A stretch of 50,147 bases of DNA from Oscillospiraceae bacterium (GCA_017535635.1 JAFXTU010000053.1:1-50147); one strand, 5' to 3'. Numbered from the stretch's first letter, positions 41,702 to 49,936 are shown. Program-made: numbers and translations. The notes: generated by a model not told the origin, from the letters alone.

Positions 41702-41755
41702 ACCGGTCCTTTCCTGTTTTGCGGCCATTGTACAAAACAGGAAAGGGCCGGTCAA
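41702..41755 (-). promoter_or_regulatory. Promoter embedded in a 20-bp inverted repeat (probable autoregulatory operator)
   Basis: Minus-strand TTGACC (41755-41750), 17-nt spacer, TACAAT (41732-41727). Arms 41702-41721 and 41733-41752 (ACCGGTCCTTTCCTGTTTTG and its complement) match at 19 of 20 positions around an 11-bp centre. The right arm fills the spacer and part of the -35; the -10 lies in the centre. Only one arm would be transcribed, so this is a DNA-level site. Confidence 0.8.
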
Positions 41756-41775
41756 TCATAGGATATTTGCCCTCT

Positions 41776-41834
41776 CTCAACCTGGGGTTGAGCGGCGGAG
41801 CACAGCCCGCGGCGGAGCGGGGTTCAACTCCCGC
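41776..41834. other. Intergenic hairpins, one resembling a tRNA T-arm
   Basis: A perfect CTCAACC/GGTTGAG hairpin (41776-41792) is followed by GCGGGGTTCAACTCCCGC (about 41816-41834), which looks like a T-arm. There is no complete cloverleaf or CCA end. It may be a tRNA remnant or attachment-site scar, or simply a hairpin behind the GGDEF gene. Confidence 0.3.
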
Positions 41835-41841
41835 GCAGGCT

Positions 41842-43050
41842 CTATTTCATCTCCTTCAGTTCCTTTTTGCGGAGGTACATCTCCCGGTCGGCCCGCTCAA
41901 AGACCACCTGGAAGCTGTCGTCCTGCCCCGGAGCAAACTCCGCCATCCCCGCGGCGACCACGGCCTGACCGCTACGCTGGTTTTCCTCCACCTGCCCGTT
42001 GAAGGCCGCCAGGATCGCGGCCCGGTTCTGATAATCCTGCCCCTCCAGAATGGCGGCAAATTCGTCGCCCCCGATGCGGAACACCGGGCTGTGCTTGAAA
42101 TGCTCGCAGATCATCCGGCAGGCCTGGATGATGAGCCGGTTCCCGGCCTCGTGCCCCTGGGTGTCGTTCACCAGCTTCAGCCCGTTCAGGTCGAACATCG
42201 CGGCGGCAAACTCCGCAAGCGTTCCGGCGGCGATCCGCTCCTCCATCTGCGTTTCCTTTTCCAGATAGGCAAGCTTGTTTCGGATACCGGTGAGGGAATC
42301 GGTATAGGCCAGGTGCCGGGCGGTGCCCAGCTCGCTTTTCTGCCGCTGCTCCCGCTGGAGAGATTCCTCCAGCTCCCGCCGATACTCCGCCTTCTCCCCC
42401 TCGATGACGAAGGAATGGAGCAGACAGCTCCCCAGCAGATATCCCACGGAATACAGCGGCAGGAGAGGGAACGCGATCTGGATCCCGATGAGGGCCGCCA
42501 TGGCCAGGCCGAAGAGGCCGATCGTCCGGTATCGGATCCGCACCGCTTCCCCTCTCCGGGTCCGGATCAGGAGGGTGGCGAACCAGGTCAGCAGGAACAT
42601 CAGGATCTGGAAAACCAGCGTCAGGTGCCGGGCGAAGAAGGCCTGGTACTCTCCGTTTTCATCAAAGCGAAACAGGACCGGTCGGAAGAAATTGACCGCC
42701 AGGACCACAAGCTCGAAGACCAGGAAACCGCGTCCGGCATGGTGAAGGATCATCGTCAGGGCGCTTTTCTCATCCAGATAGCCCACCACGAACTGGGTCC
42801 AGAAGAGGACCGCCACGGCCATGACCGCGAAATAGATCACCGTATCCGCATAGAGCAGCCCCATGAGCTTCCGGGCGTCCAGCAGCCCCCACAGCACGTC
42901 GGTGACGTAGTAGGCCAGAATCCCGAAGAGAAACCGGCGGTATGCCTTCTGGGCCGGGATATCGCGCCCGCCGCTTCGGTTCCGGAGAATATCCTTATTG
43001 ATGATGATCAGGACCAAGGCCGCCAGGAGCCCGATGGATGCATAAGACAT
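41842..43050 (-). CDS. Seven-helix membrane diguanylate cyclase (GGDEF)
   Basis: 402 residues. Seven hydrophobic helices in residues 1-215, a short coiled coil (218-242), then a GGDEF domain starting DSLTGIRNKLAY (251-262), with FDLNGLKLVND and an intact GGDEF (327-331). It should make cyclic di-GMP in response to a membrane signal. There is no RxxD inhibitory site at the usual position before GGDEF, so product inhibition by that route is unlikely. The start is ATG 43050 with GAGG eight bases upstream. A good promoter lies about 230 bp upstream, giving a long leader. Confidence 0.92.
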   Translation of the reverse strand: MSYASIGLLAALVLIIINKDILRNRSGGRDIPAQKAYRRFLFGILAYYVTDVLWGLLDARKLMGLLYADTVIYFAVMAVAVLFWTQFVVGYLDEKSALTMILHHAGRGFLVFELVVLAVNFFRPVLFRFDENGEYQAFFARHLTLVFQILMFLLTWFATLLIRTRRGEAVRIRYRTIGLFGLAMAALIGIQIAFPLLPLYSVGYLLGSCLLHSFVIEGEKAEYRRELEESLQREQRQKSELGTARHLAYTDSLTGIRNKLAYLEKETQMEERIAAGTLAEFAAAMFDLNGLKLVNDTQGHEAGNRLIIQACRMICEHFKHSPVFRIGGDEFAAILEGQDYQNRAAILAAFNGQVEENQRSGQAVVAAGMAEFAPGQDDSFQVVFERADREMYLRKKELKEMK

Positions 43051-43283
43051 GGTGCAGTCCTCACGTTTGATCGTTGCGTCTCCGTATGGAAATAAGACTC
43101 CGGAGCATCCGCTTTTGACATGCCGCCGGAGGGTCGCCCGAGGAAAGGAGCGGCGGAAAGGAGGCATGAAAACGACCTGGGCGGCGTTCCATCGCAGCGT
43201 TCACAAGCGCATCGGTCAGCGATTCCACGGCCCCCATGAATCATGCGACGGCGGATGACCGGGGCGATTTATGCTCTGTATCA
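43051..43283 (-). other. Long 5' leader of the diguanylate cyclase gene
   Basis: About 230 nt separate the predicted transcript start from the ATG. I see several G/C-rich complementary segments but no recognisable riboswitch core, no terminator with a T-run and no convincing upstream peptide. Confidence 0.4.
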
Positions 43284-43289
43284 GGATAA

Positions 43290-43318
43290 AACATACACTG
43301 CAGAGGGGAGCGTGTCAA
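43290..43318 (-). promoter_or_regulatory. Sigma-A promoter of the diguanylate cyclase gene
   Basis: Minus-strand TTGACA (43318-43313), 17-nt spacer, TATGTT (43295-43290). The -35 is perfect. The stretch 43319-43415 beyond it shows nothing further. Confidence 0.7.
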
Positions 43319-43415
43319 GAAATACCTTGCGGGAGACGGTTTTCACGCGGAAGAGGCGAACAGGCCGAAAGCAGCTGCCTCCGCCCGGGCCGTTCCATGG
43401 GCGATGCAGCCATGC

Positions 43416-45005
43416 TCAGCGGCCCATAAGGGTCTCCCGGTCCAGGCTGTCCAGGCGTTTGGCCTCGCAGGCGATCTGAAATTGCAGGAGCATGACGTTG
43501 AAGCCCGTATCGAACAAGTCCATCACCATGTCCATCGCGCTTGCCAGAGCGATCGCTTCAGCGGGAACCCCCAGATTGGAAAACAGGATGGAATAGCACA
43601 GAATGCCGGAGCCCGGGATCGGCGGCAGGGCAATGGCGAGCAGAGTGGAGATCACGACCGCCATGCACAGCCAGGACAGGCTCAATTCCAACTGAAAGGC
43701 TTCGGCAAAGGTACAGGCCAGCACCGTGAAATAAACCGTATCCGCGGGCATATAGATCACCGTTCCCAGGGGATACAGGAAGGAAACCGTACTGCCCCGG
43801 ACGCCAAGCTTCTTTTCGCAGGTCTCCATGCCCAGAGGCAGGGCGGACATGCTGGAGGCCGTGGTCAGGGCTGTCAGGAACGGCGGCAGGACCTTTCTCA
43901 GCAGCGTCGTCGGACGGCACTTCAGGCGAAGCGCCGAGAGCAGCCACAGGACCGCGCTCAGGACGAGGATAGTGCCGACGGACAGCAGCAGCGGCTTGAG
44001 GATGAACAGCAGTTCCTTCCCCTGGCCGGACCAGATCAGCCGGAGGAGCATGACGAACACGAACACCGGCACCAGGGCGCAGATCGCCGAGACGATGCGC
44101 TGCTGGAGCGAGGCCGCCTCCTCGATCAAGCCGCGCAGGCGGTTCCCCCGCTCCCCCAGGGCCAGGAGCCCGACCCCCGCGAACAGGGAAATGACGATGA
44201 TCTGCAGGGCGTTGCCGGTTTGAAAGGGCTCCACGAGATTGGAGGGAAGGATGCCAAAGAACAGGCGGCTGAGCTGGCTCAAGGGCGCAGACTCCCCCGT
44301 GGCGCCGGCGGCATGGCCCAGCTTCAAAAAGGGCAGGACCAGGGCGGCGGAAGCAACGCTGATCGCAAAGGAGAGGCCGACAAAACGGAGCAGGACGGAC
44401 TTTCCCGTGCGCCCCAGGGCAGCGGGATCTCCCATGCCCTGGATCCCGCTGCATACGGTCAGGAAGATCATCAGGCCGGAAAAGGTATTCAGCAGGCCGA
44501 CGAAACCGTCGGTGACCGGGCCAAACAGCACGTCGTCCAGGCTGCGGCGCAGGGCCTCCGGGAGAAAGCTTCCCGCGAAGCCCAGCAGCGCGGCGGCGAG
44601 CACCGCCAGCAGGATGTAAAAAACGGCGCCGCGTTTCGGCCGGTCCGCCAGGACCAGAGAAACCGTATTCACCCGTCCCCGGCAGTTCCAGGCAGGAGAA
44701 AAGCCCAGGGCTCGCATCATTTCGCCCGCCCAGGAATCGTCGCTGTTCTCGGTGGGGTCCAGGGGCGGCCCTTCGTAGCGGAGCCGAAAGAGCTGCCGCC
44801 CGAATTGCCTTCCCAGGCCGACGCTGACCCGGCTCCCCTCCTCCCGGGAGCTCATGAGGTTGAGCAGGAGCTCCTCCGCGGTCAGCCGGAGGCGATGGAC
44901 GCTGTTCCGCTCCAGGCCAAGAGCGGCCAGATGCGCCTGCAGGGCGGCGGAGATCTCCTCCACGGCGGCCCTGTCCAACGTATATTCCTGATAGACCAGT
45001 GCCAT
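43416..45005 (-). CDS. SLC1-family (dicarboxylate/amino acid:cation) symporter with N-terminal RsbW-like ATPase domain
   Basis: 529 residues. Residues 1-120 match the HATPase_c_2 (RsbW/SpoIIAB) fold: LTAEELLLNLM carries the N-box Glu45 and Asn49, then RYEGPPLDP and GRVNTVSLVL. The DxG of the next ATP motif is replaced by YEG (Tyr77), so ATP binding may be weakened or lost. Residues 125-529 are an SLC1-type transporter: helices from 128, the first hairpin region ALTTASSMSALPLGMET, YPLGTVIYMPADTVYF (in place of the NMDGT motif), PPIPGSGI in the second hairpin region and MDMVMDLFDTGFNVM as substrate helix. Substrate unknown; the altered motifs suggest something other than glutamate or aspartate. 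AAAGGATAAGCT precedes the ATG. Likely co-transcribed with the TfoX-N and hybrid kinase genes. Confidence 0.85.
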   Translation of the reverse strand: MALVYQEYTLDRAAVEEISAALQAHLAALGLERNSVHRLRLTAEELLLNLMSSREEGSRVSVGLGRQFGRQLFRLRYEGPPLDPTENSDDSWAGEMMRALGFSPAWNCRGRVNTVSLVLADRPKRGAVFYILLAVLAAALLGFAGSFLPEALRRSLDDVLFGPVTDGFVGLLNTFSGLMIFLTVCSGIQGMGDPAALGRTGKSVLLRFVGLSFAISVASAALVLPFLKLGHAAGATGESAPLSQLSRLFFGILPSNLVEPFQTGNALQIIVISLFAGVGLLALGERGNRLRGLIEEAASLQQRIVSAICALVPVFVFVMLLRLIWSGQGKELLFILKPLLLSVGTILVLSAVLWLLSALRLKCRPTTLLRKVLPPFLTALTTASSMSALPLGMETCEKKLGVRGSTVSFLYPLGTVIYMPADTVYFTVLACTFAEAFQLELSLSWLCMAVVISTLLAIALPPIPGSGILCYSILFSNLGVPAEAIALASAMDMVMDLFDTGFNVMLLQFQIACEAKRLDSLDRETLMGR

Positions 45006-45039
45006 AGCTTATCCTTTTATCCGATCTCAGTTCTCCGCA

Positions 45040-45064
45040 GTGAGCGGATCGGGGGGCCGCTCAC
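45040..45064. other. Hairpin at the TfoX-N stop / symporter leader
   Basis: Perfect 8-bp arms GTGAGCGG/CCGCTCAC around 9 nt. On the minus strand the 5' arm includes the TfoX-N stop codon and no T-run follows, so it is not a clear terminator; it might adjust expression of the symporter relative to the genes upstream. Confidence 0.4.
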
Positions 45065-45375
45065 TTCTTTTTTCTCGCCGCCGGGAGCTCGTCGACCATC
45101 GCCTCCAGCAGCGCACGGAGAAAGGCTTTATCCTCCACCCGGTCCACAAGCAGCATTTCCCTGGCCCCCTCATAGGGGAGCTCTCTGCTCGCCTCCGGCA
45201 TCATCGCGGCCGCCGACTTCGTGGGCTTCACCAGAAAACGGTCGTCATAGATGCCGCCGATCACCCTGCCGCGAAAATAGAGGATGTATTCGCCCATCAT
45301 CGCCCGGAAGGATATCCCCTCCAGCTCCGACAGCTGTTCCAGGAGAAAAGCCAGATACCCTTCGGTGGAAGCCAT
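45061..45375 (-). CDS. TfoX/Sxy N-terminal domain protein
   Basis: 104 residues. FRAMMGEYILYFRGRVIGGIY is the TfoX N-terminal pattern (PF04993), followed by the usual FLVKPTKSAA. The C-terminal TfoX domain is absent, as in many stand-alone members, and the tail is lysine-rich. Full TfoX/Sxy proteins control competence in gamma-proteobacteria; short Firmicute versions have no assigned role. It lies between the hybrid kinase (25 bp gap) and the symporter (55 bp gap) on the same strand. AAAGGAGG is 11 bases from the ATG. Confidence 0.88.
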   Translation of the reverse strand: MASTEGYLAFLLEQLSELEGISFRAMMGEYILYFRGRVIGGIYDDRFLVKPTKSAAAMMPEASRELPYEGAREMLLVDRVEDKAFLRALLEAMVDELPAARKKK

Positions 45376-45400
45376 AAGCCGCTGCGCCTCCTTTATCTCT

Positions 45401-48400
45401 TCATTCCCCGGTCAGATGAGCGGCGATCAGGATCCGAAGGGTCTCGTACAGCTGCTCCGGGTCCACCGGCTTGCTCAGATGCGCGTTCATCCCCACCTGA
45501 AGGGAGCGCTGGACATCCTCATCCAGGGCGTTTGCCGTCAGCGCGATGATGGGGATCCGTTTTGCCTCCGGTCGATCCAGCGCGCGGATGGCCGTGGTCG
45601 CCTCCAGGCCGTTCATGACCGGCATGCGCACATCCATAAGGATAGCGTCATAGGTGCCCTCAGGGCTGTCCCGGAACATCTCCAGCGCAAGCCTGCCGTT
45701 TTTCGCATGGTCGGTCTCTATTCCCTCCATCTCCAGCAGGTCCGTCATGATCTCCGCGTTCATCTCGATATCCTCTGCCAGAAGGATGCGTCTTCCCTTC
45801 AGGTCGGCCTTCGGTTTTTCCTCCCCCGACCTGCTTTTTCGCTGGATCGCCTGCTTGAACTCGTCCAGCACCCCGGAGGCAAACAGCGGTTTTGCCATAA
45901 AGCCGTCCACACCCGCCCGGATCGCTTCCTCCAGGATGTCGTCCCAGTTGTAGGCGGTCAGGATCACGATGGCGGATTCATCCGCATAGAGCTCCCGGAT
46001 CCTCCTTGTGACCTCCACTCCGTCCTGCTCCGGCATCCTCAGATCCACCAGGATCAGGTTGTAGGGCTCCCGGCGGGCATGGGCGACCCGGAGCATTTCG
46101 ATCGCCTCCGTCCCGCCCAGGCAGGAATCGGAGACGATGCCCACCTCGTCCAGCACCAGCCTGGCGTGCTCGCAGTCCACCGGGTCGTCGTCAATGATCA
46201 GGACCTTCAGGTCCTGTGGACGGATGTCCCGTTCCAGGGCTTTCCGGTCGGAGATCCGCAGCGTGACCGTCACGGCGAAGGTGGTGCCCACGCCTTTTTC
46301 GCTGTCAACGGTGATGTCGCCGTTCATCATCTCCACGATGTTCTTCGTGATGGCCATCCCCAGGCCGGTGCTTCCGTACTTGTTGGCCCGGTTCTCCTCC
46401 TCCTGGGAAAAGGCGTCGAAGATCCGCGGCAGGAAATCCTTATCCATGCCTATGCCGGTGTCCGCCATAACAAAGCGCATGGTGGCCTTGTCCTCAAATC
46501 TCGTCACCTGCTCCACACTGAAGGTGACCTTTCCTCCCGCGGGGGTGAATTTCACGGCGTTCCCCAGGATATTGATGATGACCTGCTTCAGCTTCATATC
46601 GTCGCCGATGTAATAATCGTCCACGCGGCTGAGGAGGCGGCAGTCATAGCTCAGTCCCTTCTCCTGGCACTGGCCGTTGATCATCGTATTGATCTGCTCC
46701 AGCATTTCCCGGAAGGAAAACTCCTCATTTCGGATGGTCATGCGCCCTGACTCGATGCGGCTCATGTCCAGGATATCGTTGATCAGGGAGAGCAGGTGCC
46801 TGGCGCTCCCGCCGATCTTCTCCAGCTGATCCCTGGTGCGTTCCGGCAGGTTCGGATCCTTCAGGGCAATGCTGTCCAGGCCGATGATGGCGTTCATCGG
46901 CGTCCGGATCTCGTGGCTCATGGAGGAGAGGAAGGAGGTCTTGGCCGCGTTGGCCTCCTGCGCCTGGGCCAGGGCGGACTTCAGCGCCTCCTGCTGCTCG
47001 GAGAGCGTCCGCTCCAGCTCCTTTTCCCTAGTAATGTCGATGAAGATCCCTATGTAGGTGATGGGGGTCCCGTCCGGCCGGCGCGTGAGCTGGCCGATGG
47101 CGTGGAACCAGCGCCAGCCCCGGTCCTTCGTCAGCAGCCGGTACTCCGCGTCGTAGGTCTTCTGCCCGGAGTAGTCGCGGATCGTGTCCCGGAACATTGC
47201 CATGACGTGATCCTTGTCGTCCTTGTGCAGAAGCGAGGACCAGGCTTCCAGATCGTCCGGAAAGTCCTTCGTGCTTTCGTATCCGATCATCCTGCGGAAG
47301 GTATCCGACCAGGTCACGGAGGTCAGCTCGCCGTGCTCGTCGAAGTCCATGAACCAGGGGCCGGAATTCAGCATTCTGTGCATGGCTTTCAGGGACTCGT
47401 TCTGCCGCTCCTGCTCCAGGAGCTGATCCTGGAGCCGGAGGCGTTCCTCCAGCTCCTGCCGTTTTCCCCGGCTCTCCGCCTCGGCCTTTTCCTTTTCCAG
47501 CAGGATCGCGTTGTTTTTCCGGGTCTGGTAGAGGAAAACCAGGAACACGCCCAGCAGGAAGACGACAATGAGCAGGCTCTGCAGCAGGCTGCGGGTGGTG
47601 ATCCCCCGGGTGATCGAGCTGATCTGATTGCTGATCAGCCCCTCCTGGATCAGATAGGTCAGCATCCAGTCCGTACCCGAGACGGGAATATAGTACATAG
47701 TCTCGTCCACGTTGTTATACTTAAACGAGATCGCGCCCTCTCTTCCGCTTTCAAAATCCGCGCAGATCTGGTCATAGGAATACTGGGAGCGGAAGGAAGC
47801 GTCCTTCAGCGCGTCCAACAGATTCTGCTCCCGGGAGAGGCCGCCCAGGACCACGTTGGTCAGGGAGAGGCCGCTTCTGGCATAGAGATTGCAGAAGGTG
47901 GTGCCGTTGGCGTCCGACTGGAGGGAAAGACCGTCCAGCAGCACGTCCATGTCGATCTCCATAAAACAGGTGACCAGAGTTTCTCCGTTAAAGGGAATCC
48001 GGTCGATGGGGACCGCGATGACCACCTTCTTGTCCGCGCTGAGCATATCCTTGATGGAGACCTTCGGCTCGGACAGAGAGTTGTAGTCAAAATCGTACTC
48101 GTCAATATTGGTCAGCGTTCCGAGGGAGGTGTAGATCAGCCCACTGGTATCCACAAAGGCGAACTTCTCCACGGTATAGAGCTTCTTCATCCTCGCCTGA
48201 AAGGCCTGCAGGTGCTCCATATCCGACAGGTCGTTCCCGTCCATCAGGTCGATGGCGTCGCGCATGTTCTTAATGCTGTTGGTCAGGTTGGAGGCCACCA
48301 CCTGTTCCCGGCGGCCGGCCAGCTCCCGCAGATAGAAATTGCTGACGGAATGAACGGCCTGCTCCGTACTGCGCTTGGAGCTGGAGCCGGTCCACACCGT

Positions 48401-48490
48401 AGTCAGGATCAGGATCACAGCGACGATCAGGCCGCCGAACACCGCGACCTTAACCGTTTTATTCTGTCCACCCTGTTTTTCGCTCTTCAT
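45401..48490 (-). CDS. Hybrid sensor histidine kinase with dCache-like sensor, PAS and two receiver domains
   Basis: 1029 residues. Helix 13-32; extracellular sensor about 40-295 of dCache-like type (AFVDTSGLIYTS, KKVVIAVPID); helix 304-321; coiled coil 325-370; PAS with PAC 370-490 (DAEYRLLTKDRGWRWFHAIG); HisKA with His526 (SMSHEIRTPMN); ATPase with NAVKFTP and DTGIGM; receiver 1 with Asp816 (LVDLRMPEQDG); receiver 2 with Asp953 (LMDVRMPVMNG) and Lys1007. All phosphorelay residues are present. No HPt domain or DNA-binding output is in this protein or next to it, so the final target is elsewhere. The start is ATG 48490 with GGAAG upstream; the frame extends further but without a ribosome site. 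Confidence 0.95.
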   Translation of the reverse strand: MKSEKQGGQNKTVKVAVFGGLIVAVILILTTVWTGSSSKRSTEQAVHSVSNFYLRELAGRREQVVASNLTNSIKNMRDAIDLMDGNDLSDMEHLQAFQARMKKLYTVEKFAFVDTSGLIYTSLGTLTNIDEYDFDYNSLSEPKVSIKDMLSADKKVVIAVPIDRIPFNGETLVTCFMEIDMDVLLDGLSLQSDANGTTFCNLYARSGLSLTNVVLGGLSREQNLLDALKDASFRSQYSYDQICADFESGREGAISFKYNNVDETMYYIPVSGTDWMLTYLIQEGLISNQISSITRGITTRSLLQSLLIVVFLLGVFLVFLYQTRKNNAILLEKEKAEAESRGKRQELEERLRLQDQLLEQERQNESLKAMHRMLNSGPWFMDFDEHGELTSVTWSDTFRRMIGYESTKDFPDDLEAWSSLLHKDDKDHVMAMFRDTIRDYSGQKTYDAEYRLLTKDRGWRWFHAIGQLTRRPDGTPITYIGIFIDITREKELERTLSEQQEALKSALAQAQEANAAKTSFLSSMSHEIRTPMNAIIGLDSIALKDPNLPERTRDQLEKIGGSARHLLSLINDILDMSRIESGRMTIRNEEFSFREMLEQINTMINGQCQEKGLSYDCRLLSRVDDYYIGDDMKLKQVIINILGNAVKFTPAGGKVTFSVEQVTRFEDKATMRFVMADTGIGMDKDFLPRIFDAFSQEEENRANKYGSTGLGMAITKNIVEMMNGDITVDSEKGVGTTFAVTVTLRISDRKALERDIRPQDLKVLIIDDDPVDCEHARLVLDEVGIVSDSCLGGTEAIEMLRVAHARREPYNLILVDLRMPEQDGVEVTRRIRELYADESAIVILTAYNWDDILEEAIRAGVDGFMAKPLFASGVLDEFKQAIQRKSRSGEEKPKADLKGRRILLAEDIEMNAEIMTDLLEMEGIETDHAKNGRLALEMFRDSPEGTYDAILMDVRMPVMNGLEATTAIRALDRPEAKRIPIIALTANALDEDVQRSLQVGMNAHLSKPVDPEQLYETLRILIAAHLTGE

Positions 48491-48566
48491 CTCTGCTTCT
48501 TCCTTCCCGTCGTTCTCCGTTCCCGGGATCTGCGCGTATGCCGCCGTCACGGCTTTGCCGTGAGGA

Positions 48567-48965
48567 TCAGCCGTCTTTCTCTTTGCGCTCCTCCCGCTTC
48601 CGGCGTCTCTGCTCACGGTTGTTCTTTTCGGATTCAAACAGCTCCACCGCCGCGTCGGTCAGCTCGTCCGGCCAGACTTTTCCGCTTTTCATGACCTTCG
48701 CCCAGGGGCACAGGGTCTCGTACTCATCGTCGAAAACGATCGTATACGGGGGGCCGCAGCGGTCGTCGACAGACATGTACAAATGCCTGCCGTCGTACAT
48801 GACGCTGCCCGCATCCCCCTCAGACATGGTTTCGTCGAGAGCATCGTATATCTCTTTTGTCAGCTCGAACAGATGGTACGACTGTATCCCGCCGTATTCG
48901 CCGAAATACCGTCCGCAGGTCTCGTCAAAACAGGCCTTCCAGCCCGACCCGTTTTTGAACAGCAT
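48567..48965 (-). CDS. Hypothetical protein
   Basis: 132 residues from the ATG at 48965; an earlier in-frame ATG (49013) has no ribosome site. I do not recognise the family. The body is acidic with scattered aromatic residues (GEYGGIQSYHLFELTKEIYD, MYDGRHLYMSVDD), and the last 20 residues are a strongly charged helix (NNREQRRRKREERKEKDG). No membrane segment. A small CACGGC/GCCGTG hairpin (48548-48562) follows the stop, and the hybrid kinase begins 76 bp downstream. Confidence 0.65.
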   Translation of the reverse strand: MLFKNGSGWKACFDETCGRYFGEYGGIQSYHLFELTKEIYDALDETMSEGDAGSVMYDGRHLYMSVDDRCGPPYTIVFDDEYETLCPWAKVMKSGKVWPDELTDAAVELFESEKNNREQRRRKREERKEKDG

Positions 48966-49111
48966 GATCCCGCTTGTCCTTTCCCGCCTTGCTTGTTGAC
49001 GGAAGGTTTTCATTCACACTCGGATCCCCATCGGTTTCGTCGAAGAAAAGGTGTCGACCGGAACCGGCCCCGCCCACACCGTGACGCTCTCCTCCGGGCC
49101 CGCTGTGCCAA

Positions 49112-49140
49112 CGTATACGCCGCAAAAGGAACCCCGTCAA
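49112..49140 (-). promoter_or_regulatory. Candidate promoter of the hypothetical gene
   Basis: Minus-strand TTGACG (49140-49135), 17-nt spacer, TATACG (49117-49112). The -10 is weak, and the implied leader is about 140 nt. Confidence 0.45.
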
Positions 49141-49162
49141 CGCAGACCGCCCCCGCTGACCC

Positions 49163-49909
49163 TTATTCCATACTGAAGCAGACGTATTCGCGACTGAATA
49201 CGTAGCCCAGCTTTTCCGCCAGCCGGACCGACAGCTTGTTCGCCGCATCCCACGTGGGACACAGCCCTTCGTCCAGGCACGCGAGGATCAGCTTCGCGGC
49301 GACCGCCGCGCCCAGGCCCCTGTGCCGCTCCTCCCGGACGGTGCCGATCTCGATATCGATCCGCCCCCGGCTGCGGTAATAGGAGGACGCGGCCGAAGCG
49401 AGCTTCCTTTCCTTCATCACGGCGATCCCCCGCCCCAGTTCGAGATACGCTTCCTTCGATCCGAAAACGGCGACGCAGTCCTCAAACAGCTCGTCCTTCA
49501 GGCAGAGCTCGTAGACCTCCCCGTCGATCCTGCGGAAGGAATACCCTTCGGGAAGCGAGCCCGACAAAGCCTCCAGCTTTTCCCGATCGAATACCGTATC
49601 CTTTTTCAGCGCGTAGCGGATCCGCTTTCCGGCGGGGAAGTTCTCCTCGATCAGCGCCGCCCAGGCTTCGTTTTGGGGGACGACCAGCAGCCACCGGTCC
49701 GGCTTGGCGCGCAAAAGCTCAAGATCCGGCTCTCCGGCGCAGAAGGCGAAATCGCCGATCACTGCCAGCGCGGACCTGGGATGCTGGGGATCGTTCGCGT
49801 AGATCCTGCCCATCACGTTTTCCAGGCAGGCGATGACGCCCGTATCGAGATCAGCCCAGCCCTCAAAGACCGGGGCGGCTTTCGACGGATCCTTCAGTTC
49901 GCAGATCAT
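49163..49909 (-). CDS. GNAT-family acetyltransferase (PF12746-like)
   Basis: 248 residues. The C-terminal GNAT fold shows ASAASSYYRSRGRIDIEIGT (strand before the acetyl-CoA loop), EERHRGLGAAVAAKLI (motif A, RGLGAAV) and PTWDAANKLSVRLAEKLGY. The N-terminal 110 residues match the extra domain of GNAT_acetyltr_2 proteins. Acceptor substrate unknown. The start is ATG 49909 with GGGAG seven bases upstream; the frame stays open to 50107 but crosses a palindrome without a ribosome site. Confidence 0.9.
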   Translation of the reverse strand: MICELKDPSKAAPVFEGWADLDTGVIACLENVMGRIYANDPQHPRSALAVIGDFAFCAGEPDLELLRAKPDRWLLVVPQNEAWAALIEENFPAGKRIRYALKKDTVFDREKLEALSGSLPEGYSFRRIDGEVYELCLKDELFEDCVAVFGSKEAYLELGRGIAVMKERKLASAASSYYRSRGRIDIEIGTVREERHRGLGAAVAAKLILACLDEGLCPTWDAANKLSVRLAEKLGYVFSREYVCFSME

Positions 49910-49936
49910 CCTTCTTCTCCCTTTCGGTATCAACGG

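Noticed and set aside
43166..43258. 30-codon plus-strand frame with AGGAGG just before the ATG
   Set aside because: The ribosome site is only one base from the ATG, there is no plus-strand promoter, and it lies inside the leader of the opposite-strand GGDEF gene.
43051..43290. Possible c-di-GMP riboswitch before the GGDEF gene
   Set aside because: A short GACGCAA segment recalled the GEMM consensus, but the rest of the core and the tetraloop/receptor parts are missing.
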